IMG/VR virus record: IMGVR_UViG_3300032516_000081
Coordinates: 1 to 37,098 of that record
Strand: one strand, 5' to 3'
DNA: 37,098 nt
From: a virus
Below, in pieces: positions 22,055 to 28,568 of this stretch (its first letter is position 1; each line of letters starts with the position of its first letter). A program made the translations under genes and the position numbers. The notes beneath the pieces were generated by a model that was not told the DNA's origin, ran no database searches, and saw nothing but the letters and a program-made list of their open reading frames with translations.

Positions 22055-22254
22055 TTCGCGGCCGCCTTCGCGCAGGGCGCGAGCTTCGCGCGAGCATCAT
22101 CGAAGCGCGCCCACGTGAGCGCGTCAAGGGCGCTCGGGTGCCCGTCGGAGAGGACTCCGCCTCCGCGCGCGAAGAGGCGCGGCAGATGGGCGCACCCGTC
22201 GACGTGAACCTGTAGCGCGCCGACGACCGGCGACGCGACGCTGTAGGTCGTCAC
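22051..22254 (-). CDS. 67-residue hypothetical protein of block L2
   Basis: I chose GTG 22254 because it has GGGAGG upstream and forms a GTGA overlap with the stop of the upstream gene. The protein reads VTTYSVASPVVGALQVHVDG, then CAHLPRLFARGGGVLSDGHP and ends with a helical basic tail (FDDARAKLAPCAKAAAK). Two cysteines are about 45 residues apart. Unknown function. Confidence 0.6.
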   Translation of the reverse strand: MTTYSVASPVVGALQVHVDGCAHLPRLFARGGGVLSDGHPSALDALTWARFDDARAKLAPCAKAAAK

Positions 22255-22670
22255 GAGGCACCTCCCGGAAGGTCGTCGCCGTAGTGGCACCAGACGCACA
22301 CGAGCCCGCCGGCGGCGCCGGCGTAGAGGGAGTGCGTCCCGCTCGGGCCGATGCACTTCACGTCCGCCCACCGGGCCCGGAGCGAGTCGGGCGCCGGGCC
22401 CGAGCTCCGCGCGAGGTCGGCGTAGCAGGGCCGGCAGAAGTCGCTCGTATCATCGTCGCCGGCGAACACGGCGCCGGCGAGGGCGCAGCCGCGGCCGGAG
22501 GGATCATGATCGTACCCGTCGAGCGGGTCGACGAAGGCGTGACCGGGAATGTCATACGGGCTCCGATCCATCCGGTAGCCGGGCGAGTGGTGCCGGTCGC
22601 CGCGAGGCGCCGTGCACAAGTCGCACAGGTCATACCGGATCCGGAGGGCCGTCACGTCCGGGCGAGTCAC
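22251..22670 (-). CDS. 139-residue Cys-pair-rich protein, first gene of leftward block L2
   Basis: I chose GTG 22670: it has an AAGGAG ribosome site, whereas the upstream ATG 22736 would put the promoter inside the gene. The protein carries three Cys pairs, CDLC near the N-terminus, CRPC in the middle and CVWC near the C-terminus, plus RHHSP and several His. It could fold as two small zinc ribbons. Proteins of this type in phages may bind nucleic acid or host factors, but no family is recognised. It is preceded by a TTGACA promoter and a palindromic operator candidate. Confidence 0.68.
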   Translation of the reverse strand: MTRPDVTALRIRYDLCDLCTAPRGDRHHSPGYRMDRSPYDIPGHAFVDPLDGYDHDPSGRGCALAGAVFAGDDDTSDFCRPCYADLARSSGPAPDSLRARWADVKCIGPSGTHSLYAGAAGGLVCVWCHYGDDLPGGAS

Positions 22671-22720
22671 CGGGAGGTCTCCTTCCTGATCCGAGGGGCT
22701 CCGTTCCGAGCGGCGCCTCC

Positions 22721-22734
22721 GAGAGAATTCTCTC
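22721..22734. promoter_or_regulatory. Perfect 14-bp palindrome over the L2 promoter, operator candidate
   Basis: GAGAGAATTCTCTC is a perfect dyad and contains the -10 element of the leftward promoter (22727-22732). A dimeric repressor bound here would block transcription of block L2. It is also the most AT-rich spot of the intergenic region. Confidence 0.6.
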
Positions 22735-22755
22735 ACGATCGGTCCGGACTGTCAA
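22727..22755 (-). promoter_or_regulatory. Sigma-70-type promoter of leftward block L2
   Basis: On the minus strand a perfect TTGACA (22755-22750) is followed after 17 bases by GAGAAT (22732-22727). The start point would be near 22720, about 50 bases before GTG 22670, matching the layout in front of block L1. CTGTCAAG is shared by both intergenic regions on the plus strand. Confidence 0.65.
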
Positions 22756-22768
22756 GCGTAGATAGGGC

Positions 22769-22797
22769 TAGACAGACGTAGCCGGAGGGAGTACGAT
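22769..22797 (+). promoter_or_regulatory. Promoter of rightward block R2 (recombination and replication genes)
   Basis: TAGACA (22769-22774, five of six matches to TTGACA) and TACGAT (22792-22797, four of six to TATAAT) are 17 bases apart. Transcription would start near 22804, before the exonuclease at 22842. It is back to back with the L2 promoter, whose -35 lies 14 bases away. Confidence 0.6.
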
Positions 22798-22841
22798 CGG
22801 CGCAATCCCGGCGCGGCCGGGTCGGAGCATGGAGGGCCGAG

Positions 22842-23840
22842 ATGGATCGGCAGGAATGGCTCGAGCGTCGCCGGAAGGGCATCGGCGGGACCGATGCGGC
22901 GGCGATCCTCGGGCTCTCGAAGTACCGCACGGCAATCGACGTATGGGCAGAGAAGACGGGCCGGCGCCGGCACGATCGCGAGATGACGGCGCCTATGAAG
23001 TGGGGCCTTCTCCTCGAGGAAGTCATCGCGCGCGCCTACACGGAAGAGACGGGCCGGATCGTCCGCCGGGTGCCGATCCGGAAGCATCCACGCCTCGACT
23101 TCGTGATCGGATCCTTCGACCGGCTCGTGCTCGCGACGGAGTACCTCCCGGGGAAGATCCTCGAGATCAAGACGGCACGCTCCGACGACGGCTACGCCGA
23201 GCGCGGGAGCGAGCTCGCCGTCGCGGCGCCGAGGCGGATCCCGCCGATGCACTACGTACAGGTGCAGCACTACCTCGGCATCTCCGGGCTCGCCGAGGCG
23301 GACGTCGCCGTGCTCTTCGGCGGGAGCGACTTCCGGATCTACCCGATCCCGCGCGACGACGAATTCATCTTCGACCTCTACGCGGAGCTCGGCCTGTGGT
23401 GGAACGCCTACGTCGTCGGGGACGTACAGCCGCCGGTCGGCCCGGACGATGCGGCCTTCCTCTCGAGGAAGTACCCGCGCGACCTCACGGAAGAGACGAT
23501 CGCGACGCCCGAGATCGTCGAGACGCTCGAGGCGCTCCTCGCGCTCCGGGACCGGATCGACCTCCTCGAGCGCGACCGTGACGCGATGGAGAACGCGATC
23601 AAGGAATACATGGGCGACGCCGGGAAGCTCATCTCGGCGCTCGGCACCGTCTCGTGGAAGGCGAACGATCGGCGGACGACGGGATGGAAGGAGGTCGCCG
23701 GCGCGTACCGGAAGCTCGCGATCGAGCGGATCGGCGGAGACGTCATTCTCGACGAGCTCGACTCGCTCGAGGGGCTCTATACTCAGTCGAACACGGTCCG
23801 GCCGTTCCGGGTCACTCGGAGTAAGGAGAAGGTATCATGA
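22842..23840 (+). CDS. YqaJ-family recombination exonuclease
   Basis: The start is ATG 22842 with ATGGAGGG upstream. The 332-residue protein has the YqaJ/lambda-exonuclease layout of the PD-(D/E)XK fold. The opening KGIGGTDAAAILGLSKYRTA is the family signature. It is followed by WGLLLEEVIARAYTEETG, the acidic DFVIGSFDRL, the catalytic ExK in KILEIKTAR, and YVQVQHYLGISG with the Gln helix. The enzyme resects double-stranded ends 5' to 3', and the single strand is handed to an annealing protein. The next gene is RecT, with a 4-base overlap, so the pair forms a complete two-part recombination system. The C-terminal 100 residues are a helical extension. Confidence 0.92.
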   Translation: MDRQEWLERRRKGIGGTDAAAILGLSKYRTAIDVWAEKTGRRRHDREMTAPMKWGLLLEEVIARAYTEETGRIVRRVPIRKHPRLDFVIGSFDRLVLATEYLPGKILEIKTARSDDGYAERGSELAVAAPRRIPPMHYVQVQHYLGISGLAEADVAVLFGGSDFRIYPIPRDDEFIFDLYAELGLWWNAYVVGDVQPPVGPDDAAFLSRKYPRDLTEETIATPEIVETLEALLALRDRIDLLERDRDAMENAIKEYMGDAGKLISALGTVSWKANDRRTTGWKEVAGAYRKLAIERIGGDVILDELDSLEGLYTQSNTVRPFRVTRSKEKVS

Positions 23841-24988
23841 CTCCACGCCCGCAGGACAGGCGGCGCGAGCTCGATCCGGAGGCGGCGGCCGCCAACCGGG
23901 CCCGCGCAGTCGTCGCGTACGATCCGGTCGCGGCCGGCCGTGCGCTCACACAGGCAGTCGAGGAGCGCCGGCCGCAGCTTGCCGCGCTCCTCGGCGTCGA
24001 GCTCGACTCGGAGCGAGGGAAGGCGATCGTCGATCGCTTCGTCACGGTCGCGCTCCACGCCGCGACGAGCCGGCCGGATCTCCTCATGGCGACGAAGGAG
24101 TCGCTCGTCGAGTCGATCCGTGACGCGGCGATGCTCGGCCTCGAGCCCGTCGGCGCGACGGGCGACGGGGCGATCGTCGTCTACCACGAGCGGCGGACCG
24201 TCAACGGCCGCGACGAGTGGGTCGACGTGGCGCGCTTCCAACCGATGTACCGCGGGCTCCTCAAGCTCGCCCGCCGGTCGGATCAGCTAGCCTCGATCGA
24301 CGCGCACGTCGTCTACGCCGGAGATCAGATCGAGCTCGATCTCGGGTCGCAGCCGAGCGTCCGTCATGCGCCCGCGCTACAGGGGCGCGGGAAGCCGATC
24401 GGCGTCTACGCCGTGGCCGAGCTCACGAACGGGCGCCGGTACGTCGATTGGATGCCGATCGCCGACGTCGAGGCGGTCCGCAAGGTCTCGAAGGCGGCGG
24501 ACAAGGGCCCGTGGGTCTCATTCTGGTCGGAGATGGCACGGAAGACGGCGATCCGCCGGCTCATGAAGAGGCTCCCGCTCGAGACGCTCGCCGAACACGC
24601 GATGCGCCTCGAGTCGGAGGCGGAGGAGCGCGCCTCGCTCCCGATGATCGCGGCGCCCGTCGAGGTCTCCGACGCGCGAGCCCGGCTCCGGGCCCGCTTC
24701 GGTGCCGTCGAGGAGCCCGTCGCGGAGCTCGAGGCGGGCGCGCCCGCCGTAGACGGCTCAGGAGCGGCGGAAGTGCTCGAGACGCACGACGCGGCGCCCG
24801 AGGTCCGGAACGTGTCACCGGAGCCGGCGCCGGCCGCCGTGGACCCGAATTGCGGGGCCGGCTCCGACCCGGCGCTCGGCGACGTCGAGATCTGCAACCT
24901 CCCGACCGGGCATTCGACCCGCGCCGGGCACAAGCGTATCGACCCGGAGACGGGGGAGGTGCTCGCAACATGGCCGGTGGCGAAGTGA
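23837..24988 (+). CDS. recT: RecT-family single-strand annealing protein with a Cys/His C-terminal extension
   Basis: ATG 23837 overlaps the exonuclease stop. The protein has 383 residues, longer than usual RecT (about 270-300). The RecT core is clear: VTVALHAATSRPDLLMATKE, DAAMLGLEPVGATGDGAIVV, FQPMYRGLLKLARRSDQLAS, the VYAGDQIELDLGSQPSVRH region and FWSEMARKTAIRRLMKRLP. After about residue 270 an Ala/Glu-rich linker leads to a tail with NCGAGSDPALGDVEICNLPT and GHSTRAGHKRIDPETGEV, where two Cys and two His could bind a metal. It anneals strands exposed by the YqaJ enzyme. The tail is unusual and its role unknown. Confidence 0.9.
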   Translation: MTPRPQDRRRELDPEAAAANRARAVVAYDPVAAGRALTQAVEERRPQLAALLGVELDSERGKAIVDRFVTVALHAATSRPDLLMATKESLVESIRDAAMLGLEPVGATGDGAIVVYHERRTVNGRDEWVDVARFQPMYRGLLKLARRSDQLASIDAHVVYAGDQIELDLGSQPSVRHAPALQGRGKPIGVYAVAELTNGRRYVDWMPIADVEAVRKVSKAADKGPWVSFWSEMARKTAIRRLMKRLPLETLAEHAMRLESEAEERASLPMIAAPVEVSDARARLRARFGAVEEPVAELEAGAPAVDGSGAAEVLETHDAAPEVRNVSPEPAPAAVDPNCGAGSDPALGDVEICNLPTGHSTRAGHKRIDPETGEVLATWPVAK

Positions 24989-25164
24989 TCGTGTATCTCA
25001 AGGTCGCCGAGGCGGCGGCCGCGATGGGCCTGTCGGTCTCCGCCGTGAAGCGGATCTCGCCGGCGGACCTCCCGTACACGCGGGTCGCCTCGCGGGGCGA
25101 TCGGCGCTACCACGTCGACGACGTGCGTCGCTACCTCGCGGCGCGGCGCGTCGACGGGAGGTGA
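24985..25164 (+). CDS. Small helix-turn-helix protein (excisionase/MerR-like)
   Basis: GTG 24985 forms a GTGA overlap with recT and gives 59 residues; ATG 24970 in the same frame (64 residues) is an alternative. The sequence YLKVAEAAAAMGLSVSAVKR is a winged helix-turn-helix of the excisionase/MerR type, and YTRVASRGDRRYHVDDVRRY is the wing and following helix. Such proteins bind DNA at repeats or serve as small transcription regulators. With no integrase in the genome, a regulatory role is more likely than excision. Confidence 0.78.
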   Translation: MIVYLKVAEAAAAMGLSVSAVKRISPADLPYTRVASRGDRRYHVDDVRRYLAARRVDGR

Positions 25165-25628
25165 AGAGGCTAGGCGCGAAGGATCCGGTCACGCCGGAGC
25201 TCCGCGCCTACGTCCTCACCCGCGACGCGGCGTGCGTCGTCGCGCTCCTCGTCATGCGGCACGAGCTCACCTTCGCGGACGTCGGCGGGTGCCGGGACCG
25301 CAAGGGGCGCGAGCTCGGCCTCCTGATCTCCGTCGGCCCGTCCCTCTTCGGCGAGCTCCTCACCGTCGCGCACGTGCGCGACCGCATGGGCGGCCGGCTC
25401 GGGCTCCGCCCGGCGTCGACTGCGCGCCGGCTCGCGGCCGTATGTCACGGGCACCATCTACTCGATCCCGTCGTCGATCGCCGCGACGTGCGCCCGGTCG
25501 TCGACGCCTACCTCGAAGGGCTCGAGGGCCCGGGACCGTCCTCGCGCCCGTGGGAGCGCATCGCGCGCGTCCGCGGCGCGCTATCCTCCTCACCATCGGA
25601 ACAGGAGGGTACAGATGGGCCGGAGTGA
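25161..25628 (+). CDS. HNH-like nuclease-fold protein
   Basis: GTG 25161 is in a GTGA overlap. The 155-residue protein has an HNH-like arrangement: LRAYVLTRDAACVVAL with a Cys, the central LTVAHVRDRMGGRLGLRPAS with a His, and LAAVCHGHHLLDPVVDR with CxxHH. This resembles a zinc-bearing beta-beta-alpha-metal core, but CxxC pairs are incomplete, so it may be degenerate. A phage-specific nuclease near the recombination genes is plausible. Its 3' end overlaps the next gene by 14 bases. Confidence 0.65.
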   Translation: MKRLGAKDPVTPELRAYVLTRDAACVVALLVMRHELTFADVGGCRDRKGRELGLLISVGPSLFGELLTVAHVRDRMGGRLGLRPASTARRLAAVCHGHHLLDPVVDRRDVRPVVDAYLEGLEGPGPSSRPWERIARVRGALSSSPSEQEGTDGPE

Positions 25629-26184
25629 CGGCTTCGAGACGGCGGACGTGTCGGTCGACCTCTTCGACGACGACCGCGTCCGGAAGCTCGCCCGGAGGAT
25701 CGGGCCCGCGCAGATGCAGACGGCGATGGTCGTCCTCGTCGGGACGATCCTCGGCTCATGGTCGGAGGGTCGGCGCGTCCGGGCCGACGAGGCGGCTCCG
25801 CTATGGCTCCCGCTCGAGCTCGTCGGGCCGGCCGTCGACGACCTCCGATCCGTCGGGCTCCTCGACAGGACGGGGCGCGTATCGGTGCGCTCATGGGCGC
25901 GAAGGTACGAACCTGTGCGCGAACGGCGCGAGAGGAACCGCGAGCGATGGTCGCGGTACAACGCATCGCGAACGGGAGGAACCGCGGACATACCGCGCGG
26001 TAGCCGCGCGGATACCACCGCTTCCGTTCCTCTCCTCTCCGATCCTATCCGTCCGTCGCGCGGGCGCGCGCGAGAGACGAGGTCGCAAGCGACCGGAGAG
26101 ACGGGCGGGCCGGTCTCGCTCGCGGAGGCGATGGCGGCGACTCCCTTCGGGGCGGAGCTCCTCGCGAAGAGAGGGTCGTCGTGA
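25615..26184 (+). CDS. Winged-helix replication initiator-like protein
   Basis: ATG 25615 has ACAGGAGGGT upstream. The protein has 189 residues. Residues 1-97 match the N-terminal winged helix common in phage DnaD-like or replisome-organiser proteins: VSVDLFDDDRVRKLARRIGP, then GRRVRADEAAPLWLPLELVG, DDLRSVGLLDRTGRVSVRSW. A basic helix RERRERNRERWSRYN follows, then a disordered linker and a short helix PVSLAEAMAATPFGAELLAK. It may bind the phage origin and recruit the host helicase. No other replication gene is visible, so the phage probably relies on the host replisome. Confidence 0.65.
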   Translation: MGRSDGFETADVSVDLFDDDRVRKLARRIGPAQMQTAMVVLVGTILGSWSEGRRVRADEAAPLWLPLELVGPAVDDLRSVGLLDRTGRVSVRSWARRYEPVRERRERNRERWSRYNASRTGGTADIPRGSRADTTASVPLLSDPIRPSRGRARETRSQATGETGGPVSLAEAMAATPFGAELLAKRGSS

Positions 26185-26822
26185 GCGATCTCTTCGGCTA
26201 CGATGACGAGGACGGCCGCTCGCCCGCTCCCGGATCCCGTGGGCCCGCAGCGGACCGGGCCGATGGCCTTCCTTCGGTCCGAGCGGGCGCGGGCCGGCCG
26301 TCACCTTCCTACTGGCCGTGCGGCTTCGTGAAGCTCACCGCGGCCGATCGTGAGCTCGCGCAGGAGTGCGCCGAGGTCATGATGCGGAGGGCCCGGGCGA
26401 CGCACGCGACCGATCGCTTCGGTACGCCGTCGACCCGCTCGCACTACATCGGGGCGCTCGGCGAGGTCGGCTTCGCCCGGTGGATCCGCTTCCCGTGGAA
26501 GTGCCATCCCGGCGACACGCACGGGAAGACGGACGTCTTCGGCTACGAAGTGCGGGCCGTCGGGCCCGACGTCCGGACGCTCTACGTGAAGACGAAGGGC
26601 AACGATCGCCACGAGACGGAGATCGCCGGCGTCGCGATCCTCGCCGGCCGGGACGCCGACGGCGTCATCTCGAGAGAGGCGGCCGTCTTCGTCCTCGGAT
26701 GGATAACGGCCGGCGAGCTCCGGAGGCTCGGCCGGCTCGGCGACCCGGGCAACCGCGGCGCTCCCGGGTACTTCCTCGAGGATCTTCGGAAGCTCCGGCA
26801 GGACGGATGGAGGCAGCCGTGA
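26181..26822 (+). CDS. Putative PD-(D/E)XK-like nuclease
   Basis: GTG 26181 is in a GTGA overlap. The protein has 213 residues. An N-terminal linker (to about 48) precedes a helical segment (TAADRELAQECAEVMMRRAR). Then GALGEVGFARWI (Glu95), HGKTDVFGYEVRAVG (Asp118, Glu123) and LYVKTKGND (Lys137/139) give a G-E...D...E-x-R...K pattern reminiscent of restriction-endonuclease-like folds, with Arg where Lys is usual. VFVLGWITAGEL and a GYFLEDLRKL end follow. The nuclease reading is tentative; an inactive or DNA-binding relative is possible. Confidence 0.5.
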   Translation: MSDLFGYDDEDGRSPAPGSRGPAADRADGLPSVRAGAGRPSPSYWPCGFVKLTAADRELAQECAEVMMRRARATHATDRFGTPSTRSHYIGALGEVGFARWIRFPWKCHPGDTHGKTDVFGYEVRAVGPDVRTLYVKTKGNDRHETEIAGVAILAGRDADGVISREAAVFVLGWITAGELRRLGRLGDPGNRGAPGYFLEDLRKLRQDGWRQP

Positions 26823-26965
26823 TAGAGGTAGCCGTGCTCGCTCTCGTGTGCTTCGTCGTCGGCGGCCTTGCCGGCGCAGTCGTGACGCTCATCATGGCGG
26901 CGGCGATCGCCGGCGGTCGCGCCGATGACGAGATGGATGCTCTACGGAACAGGAGGAAGGAATGA
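26819..26965 (+). CDS. 48-residue single-helix membrane protein
   Basis: GTG 26819 overlaps the upstream TGA (GTGA). The protein opens VIEVAVLALVCFVVGGLAGA and continues VVTLIMAAAIAGG, giving one long or two short membrane helices. A charged tail ADDEMDALRNRRKE follows. No family is recognised; the coding call rests on codon pattern and coupling at both ends (the stop overlaps the next ATG). Confidence 0.6.
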   Translation: MIEVAVLALVCFVVGGLAGAVVTLIMAAAIAGGRADDEMDALRNRRKE

Positions 26966-27258
26966 CTACGTCGATCGAGCTCCCGTGCGTCCTCGAGATG
27001 GTCGTCGAGTGCCCGAGGTGCGGCGACGTCGCCGCGATCGCCGTCGGGCTACACGGCCGGCTCGTCGCCGATGACGACGGGACGGGCACGCTCAAGGTCC
27101 GCGTCGATCAGAAGGCAGTCGAGCACGTGTGCGCGCAGACGCGCCTCGATCGCGTCCCGGGCTTCGTGACATTCGAGGCGCAGGGGCGGAAGGTCACGAT
27201 CGACGCCGATGAGGGCCTCGAGCGGCTCGAGTCGATCTCTCGAGGCGAGATCTCATGA
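26962..27258 (+). CDS. 98-residue hypothetical protein with CPRCG motif
   Basis: ATG 26962 overlaps the previous stop. The protein begins MTTSIELPCVLEMVVECPRC, a strand leading into a CxxC turn, then DVAAIAVGLHGRLVADDDGT. LKVRVDQKAVEHVCAQTR adds another Cys, so Cys and His in the first 55 residues might bind one zinc. The rest is strand and turn. This looks like a small zinc-ribbon protein of unknown function in a series of such genes. Confidence 0.65.
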   Translation: MTTSIELPCVLEMVVECPRCGDVAAIAVGLHGRLVADDDGTGTLKVRVDQKAVEHVCAQTRLDRVPGFVTFEAQGRKVTIDADEGLERLESISRGEIS

Positions 27259-27492
27259 CGGAGACGGGGCCCGCGACGCTCCGCTTCATGCCCGACGGCG
27301 AAGATGCGCCGTGGATCCTCCCGGATTGGGCGGTCTACCGCGAGGGCGCGCCGACGACGTGCCGCTCGTGCAGGGCGGTCGTCCTTTGGGTCGAGTCGGC
27401 GGTCGACAGGCAAGCGCGCTCCGATCAATCCCGACGGGATCTCGCACTTCGCGACGTGCCCGGACGCGGCGAAGTGGAGGAAGCCGAAGTGA
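27255..27492 (+). pseudogene. Small zinc-ribbon-like protein broken by a one-base frameshift
   Basis: The frame starting at ATG 27255 reads PWILPDWAVYREGAPTTCRS and CRAVVLWVESA, then loses sense. The +1 frame from about 27403 gives STGKRAPINPDGISHFATCP, ending DAAKWRKPK with TGA 27490-27492, and this stop overlaps the GTG of the next gene. Joined, the two parts make a protein of about 78 residues with CxxC...HxxxC, a common phage pattern (a CRSC half and an INPDG.SHFATCP half). The extra base lies in GGCGG at 27398-27402. It may be a sequencing or assembly error, a true lesion, or a +1 recoding site. Confidence 0.65.
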
Positions 27493-27935
27493 TCGTCGAC
27501 ACGATCGTCCCGATCGGGCTCGCGATCGCGCTCGCGCTCGGGTACGATCTCGGCCTCGAGCCGGCGACCGGAACACGGTCCGCGCCGGCTCTCGAGGAGG
27601 TCCGGACCGCGATCCCTCCGGACCTCACTCCCTCGGCGACGCGGCCTCCGGGCCCGTCGGCCGCACCGGCTCCGACCCGCGTCGTCCGGGGGATAGCATC
27701 CACGTACGGTCCCGGCTTCGCCGGCTACCTCGCTCTCCCGGAGGGGCGCGGGATCCGGGTCCGCGTGTGCGGGCCCGCGGCGTGCGTGGTGCGAACCTCG
27801 AACGATGCGGGCCCGGCGCTCTCCGCGCAGCGGGCCGGCCGGGTCGTCGACCTCAGCGTCGCCGACTTCGAGACAGTCTCCGGGTCCGGATGGCGCCGGG
27901 GCCTCGTGCGCGTGACCGTGGAGTACCTCCGATGA
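27489..27935 (+). CDS. Membrane-anchored RlpA-like (double-psi beta-barrel) protein
   Basis: I chose GTG 27489: it overlaps the upstream stop and has GTGGAGG about 9 bases before it. The 148-residue protein has an N-terminal hydrophobic helix (IVDTIVPIGLAIALALGY), then a Pro/Ala linker. A C-terminal domain (about 66-148) follows: VVRGIASTYGPGFAGYLALP, VRVRVCGPAACVVRTSNDAG, AGRVVDLSVADFETV and GLVRVTVEYL. The G-x-AS-x-Y opening and the D-x-GP...R..DLS..F pattern are those of RlpA/expansin-like barrels that act on or bind cell-wall glycans. As a signal-anchored protein it could work in the host envelope. It is usually mis-joined to the preceding frame. Confidence 0.75.
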   Translation: MIVDTIVPIGLAIALALGYDLGLEPATGTRSAPALEEVRTAIPPDLTPSATRPPGPSAAPAPTRVVRGIASTYGPGFAGYLALPEGRGIRVRVCGPAACVVRTSNDAGPALSAQRAGRVVDLSVADFETVSGSGWRRGLVRVTVEYLR

Positions 27936-28204
27936 GAGCCCGGATCATCTTCGGCGCGCAGATGGCCGACCTCGCGGCCTTCATGGTCGGCGTGTCGGCC
28001 GTCGGGATCGGAGGGGAGTCGAATGTCGCGATGGGCGGGCTCTACGCGCTCGGCGGTATGACGGCGGTCGTCCTCGTCAAGAGCTCGGGTGCCGTGGCGC
28101 TCGCCTACATGGGCCCGCGGGCGGGGCGATGGTGGATCCTCCCGGCCGGCGCCGGCCTCGCCGGAGCGGCGACGGCGATCGCCACGGTAGCGCGGGCGGC
28201 GTAG
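27932..28204 (+). CDS. 90-residue membrane protein with three helices
   Basis: ATG 27932 overlaps the RlpA-like stop (ATGA). Membrane-type segments are MADLAAFMVGVSAVGIG (about 11-27), LYALGGMTAVVLVKSSGAVA (about 38-58) and WWILPAGAGLAGAATAIATV (about 68-87). Its coupling to the RlpA-like gene suggests both act at the envelope. No family is recognised; a holin-like or superinfection-exclusion role are open options. Confidence 0.65.
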   Translation: MRARIIFGAQMADLAAFMVGVSAVGIGGESNVAMGGLYALGGMTAVVLVKSSGAVALAYMGPRAGRWWILPAGAGLAGAATAIATVARAA

Positions 28205-28213
28205 GATGCCGTC

Positions 28214-28429
28214 ATGGATCCGCGGCGGTGCTACTGGTGCGATCGGCCGACGGCGGAGCTCTTCCCTCCGGAGGGAGCCCGCCTCGCCGGCTCGCCTCCG
28301 CTCCCTCTCCCGTCGCGCATGACGGAGCGCGAGCGGCTCCGCTTCCTCCTGTGCCTCGAGTGCATGGTCGTCTTCGCCGGGCTCCGCTACCGACGCGACG
28401 CCGAGCTCATGGAGGCGGGACGTGCGTGA
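28214..28429 (+). CDS. 71-residue two-CxxC zinc-ribbon-like protein
   Basis: The start is ATG 28214. The protein begins MDPRRCYWCDRPTAELFPPE and has the second pair in LLCLECMVVFAGLRYRR, so CxxC...CxxC could bind one zinc ion. The linker is Pro-rich. Such a compact two-knuckle protein is probably a nucleic-acid or protein adaptor. Unknown function. Confidence 0.68.
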   Translation: MDPRRCYWCDRPTAELFPPEGARLAGSPPLPLPSRMTERERLRFLLCLECMVVFAGLRYRRDAELMEAGRA

Positions 28430-28568
28430 TCTCTCGCACTACGGCGACCCGCCGACGCCTCCGCGCGACGAGACGCGGGCGCTCCGGATCATCGCCCGCG
28501 TCGTCGTCTTCGCCGCGCTCGGCTTCGTCTCCGCGGCGCTCGCGGCCGCTCTCCTCGGGTGGCGATGA
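28422..28568 (+). CDS. 48-residue single-pass membrane protein
   Basis: GTG 28422 starts inside the last codons of the previous gene. The protein has a polar front (VRDLSHYGDPPTPPRDETRA) and one membrane helix (IIARVVVFAALGFVSAALAA, ending LLGWR). The stop TGA 28566-28568 overlaps the start of the terminase small subunit gene (ATGATG). No family is recognised. Confidence 0.58.
   Translation: MRDLSHYGDPPTPPRDETRALRIIARVVVFAALGFVSAALAAALLGWR

Noticed and set aside
22251-22736. ATG 22736 as the start of the first L2 gene
   Set aside because: It would place the -10 element and palindrome inside the coding region and lacks a ribosome site; GTG 22670 has one.
23778-23783. TATACT as a promoter -10 in front of recT
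   Set aside because: No -35 element lies 16-18 bases upstream and the exonuclease and recT genes are coupled by a stop-start overlap.
27255-27935. A single 226-residue gene
   Set aside because: The middle third makes no sense in this frame, while the +1 frame and an internal GTG with ribosome site explain it as a frameshifted zinc-ribbon gene followed by an RlpA-like gene.
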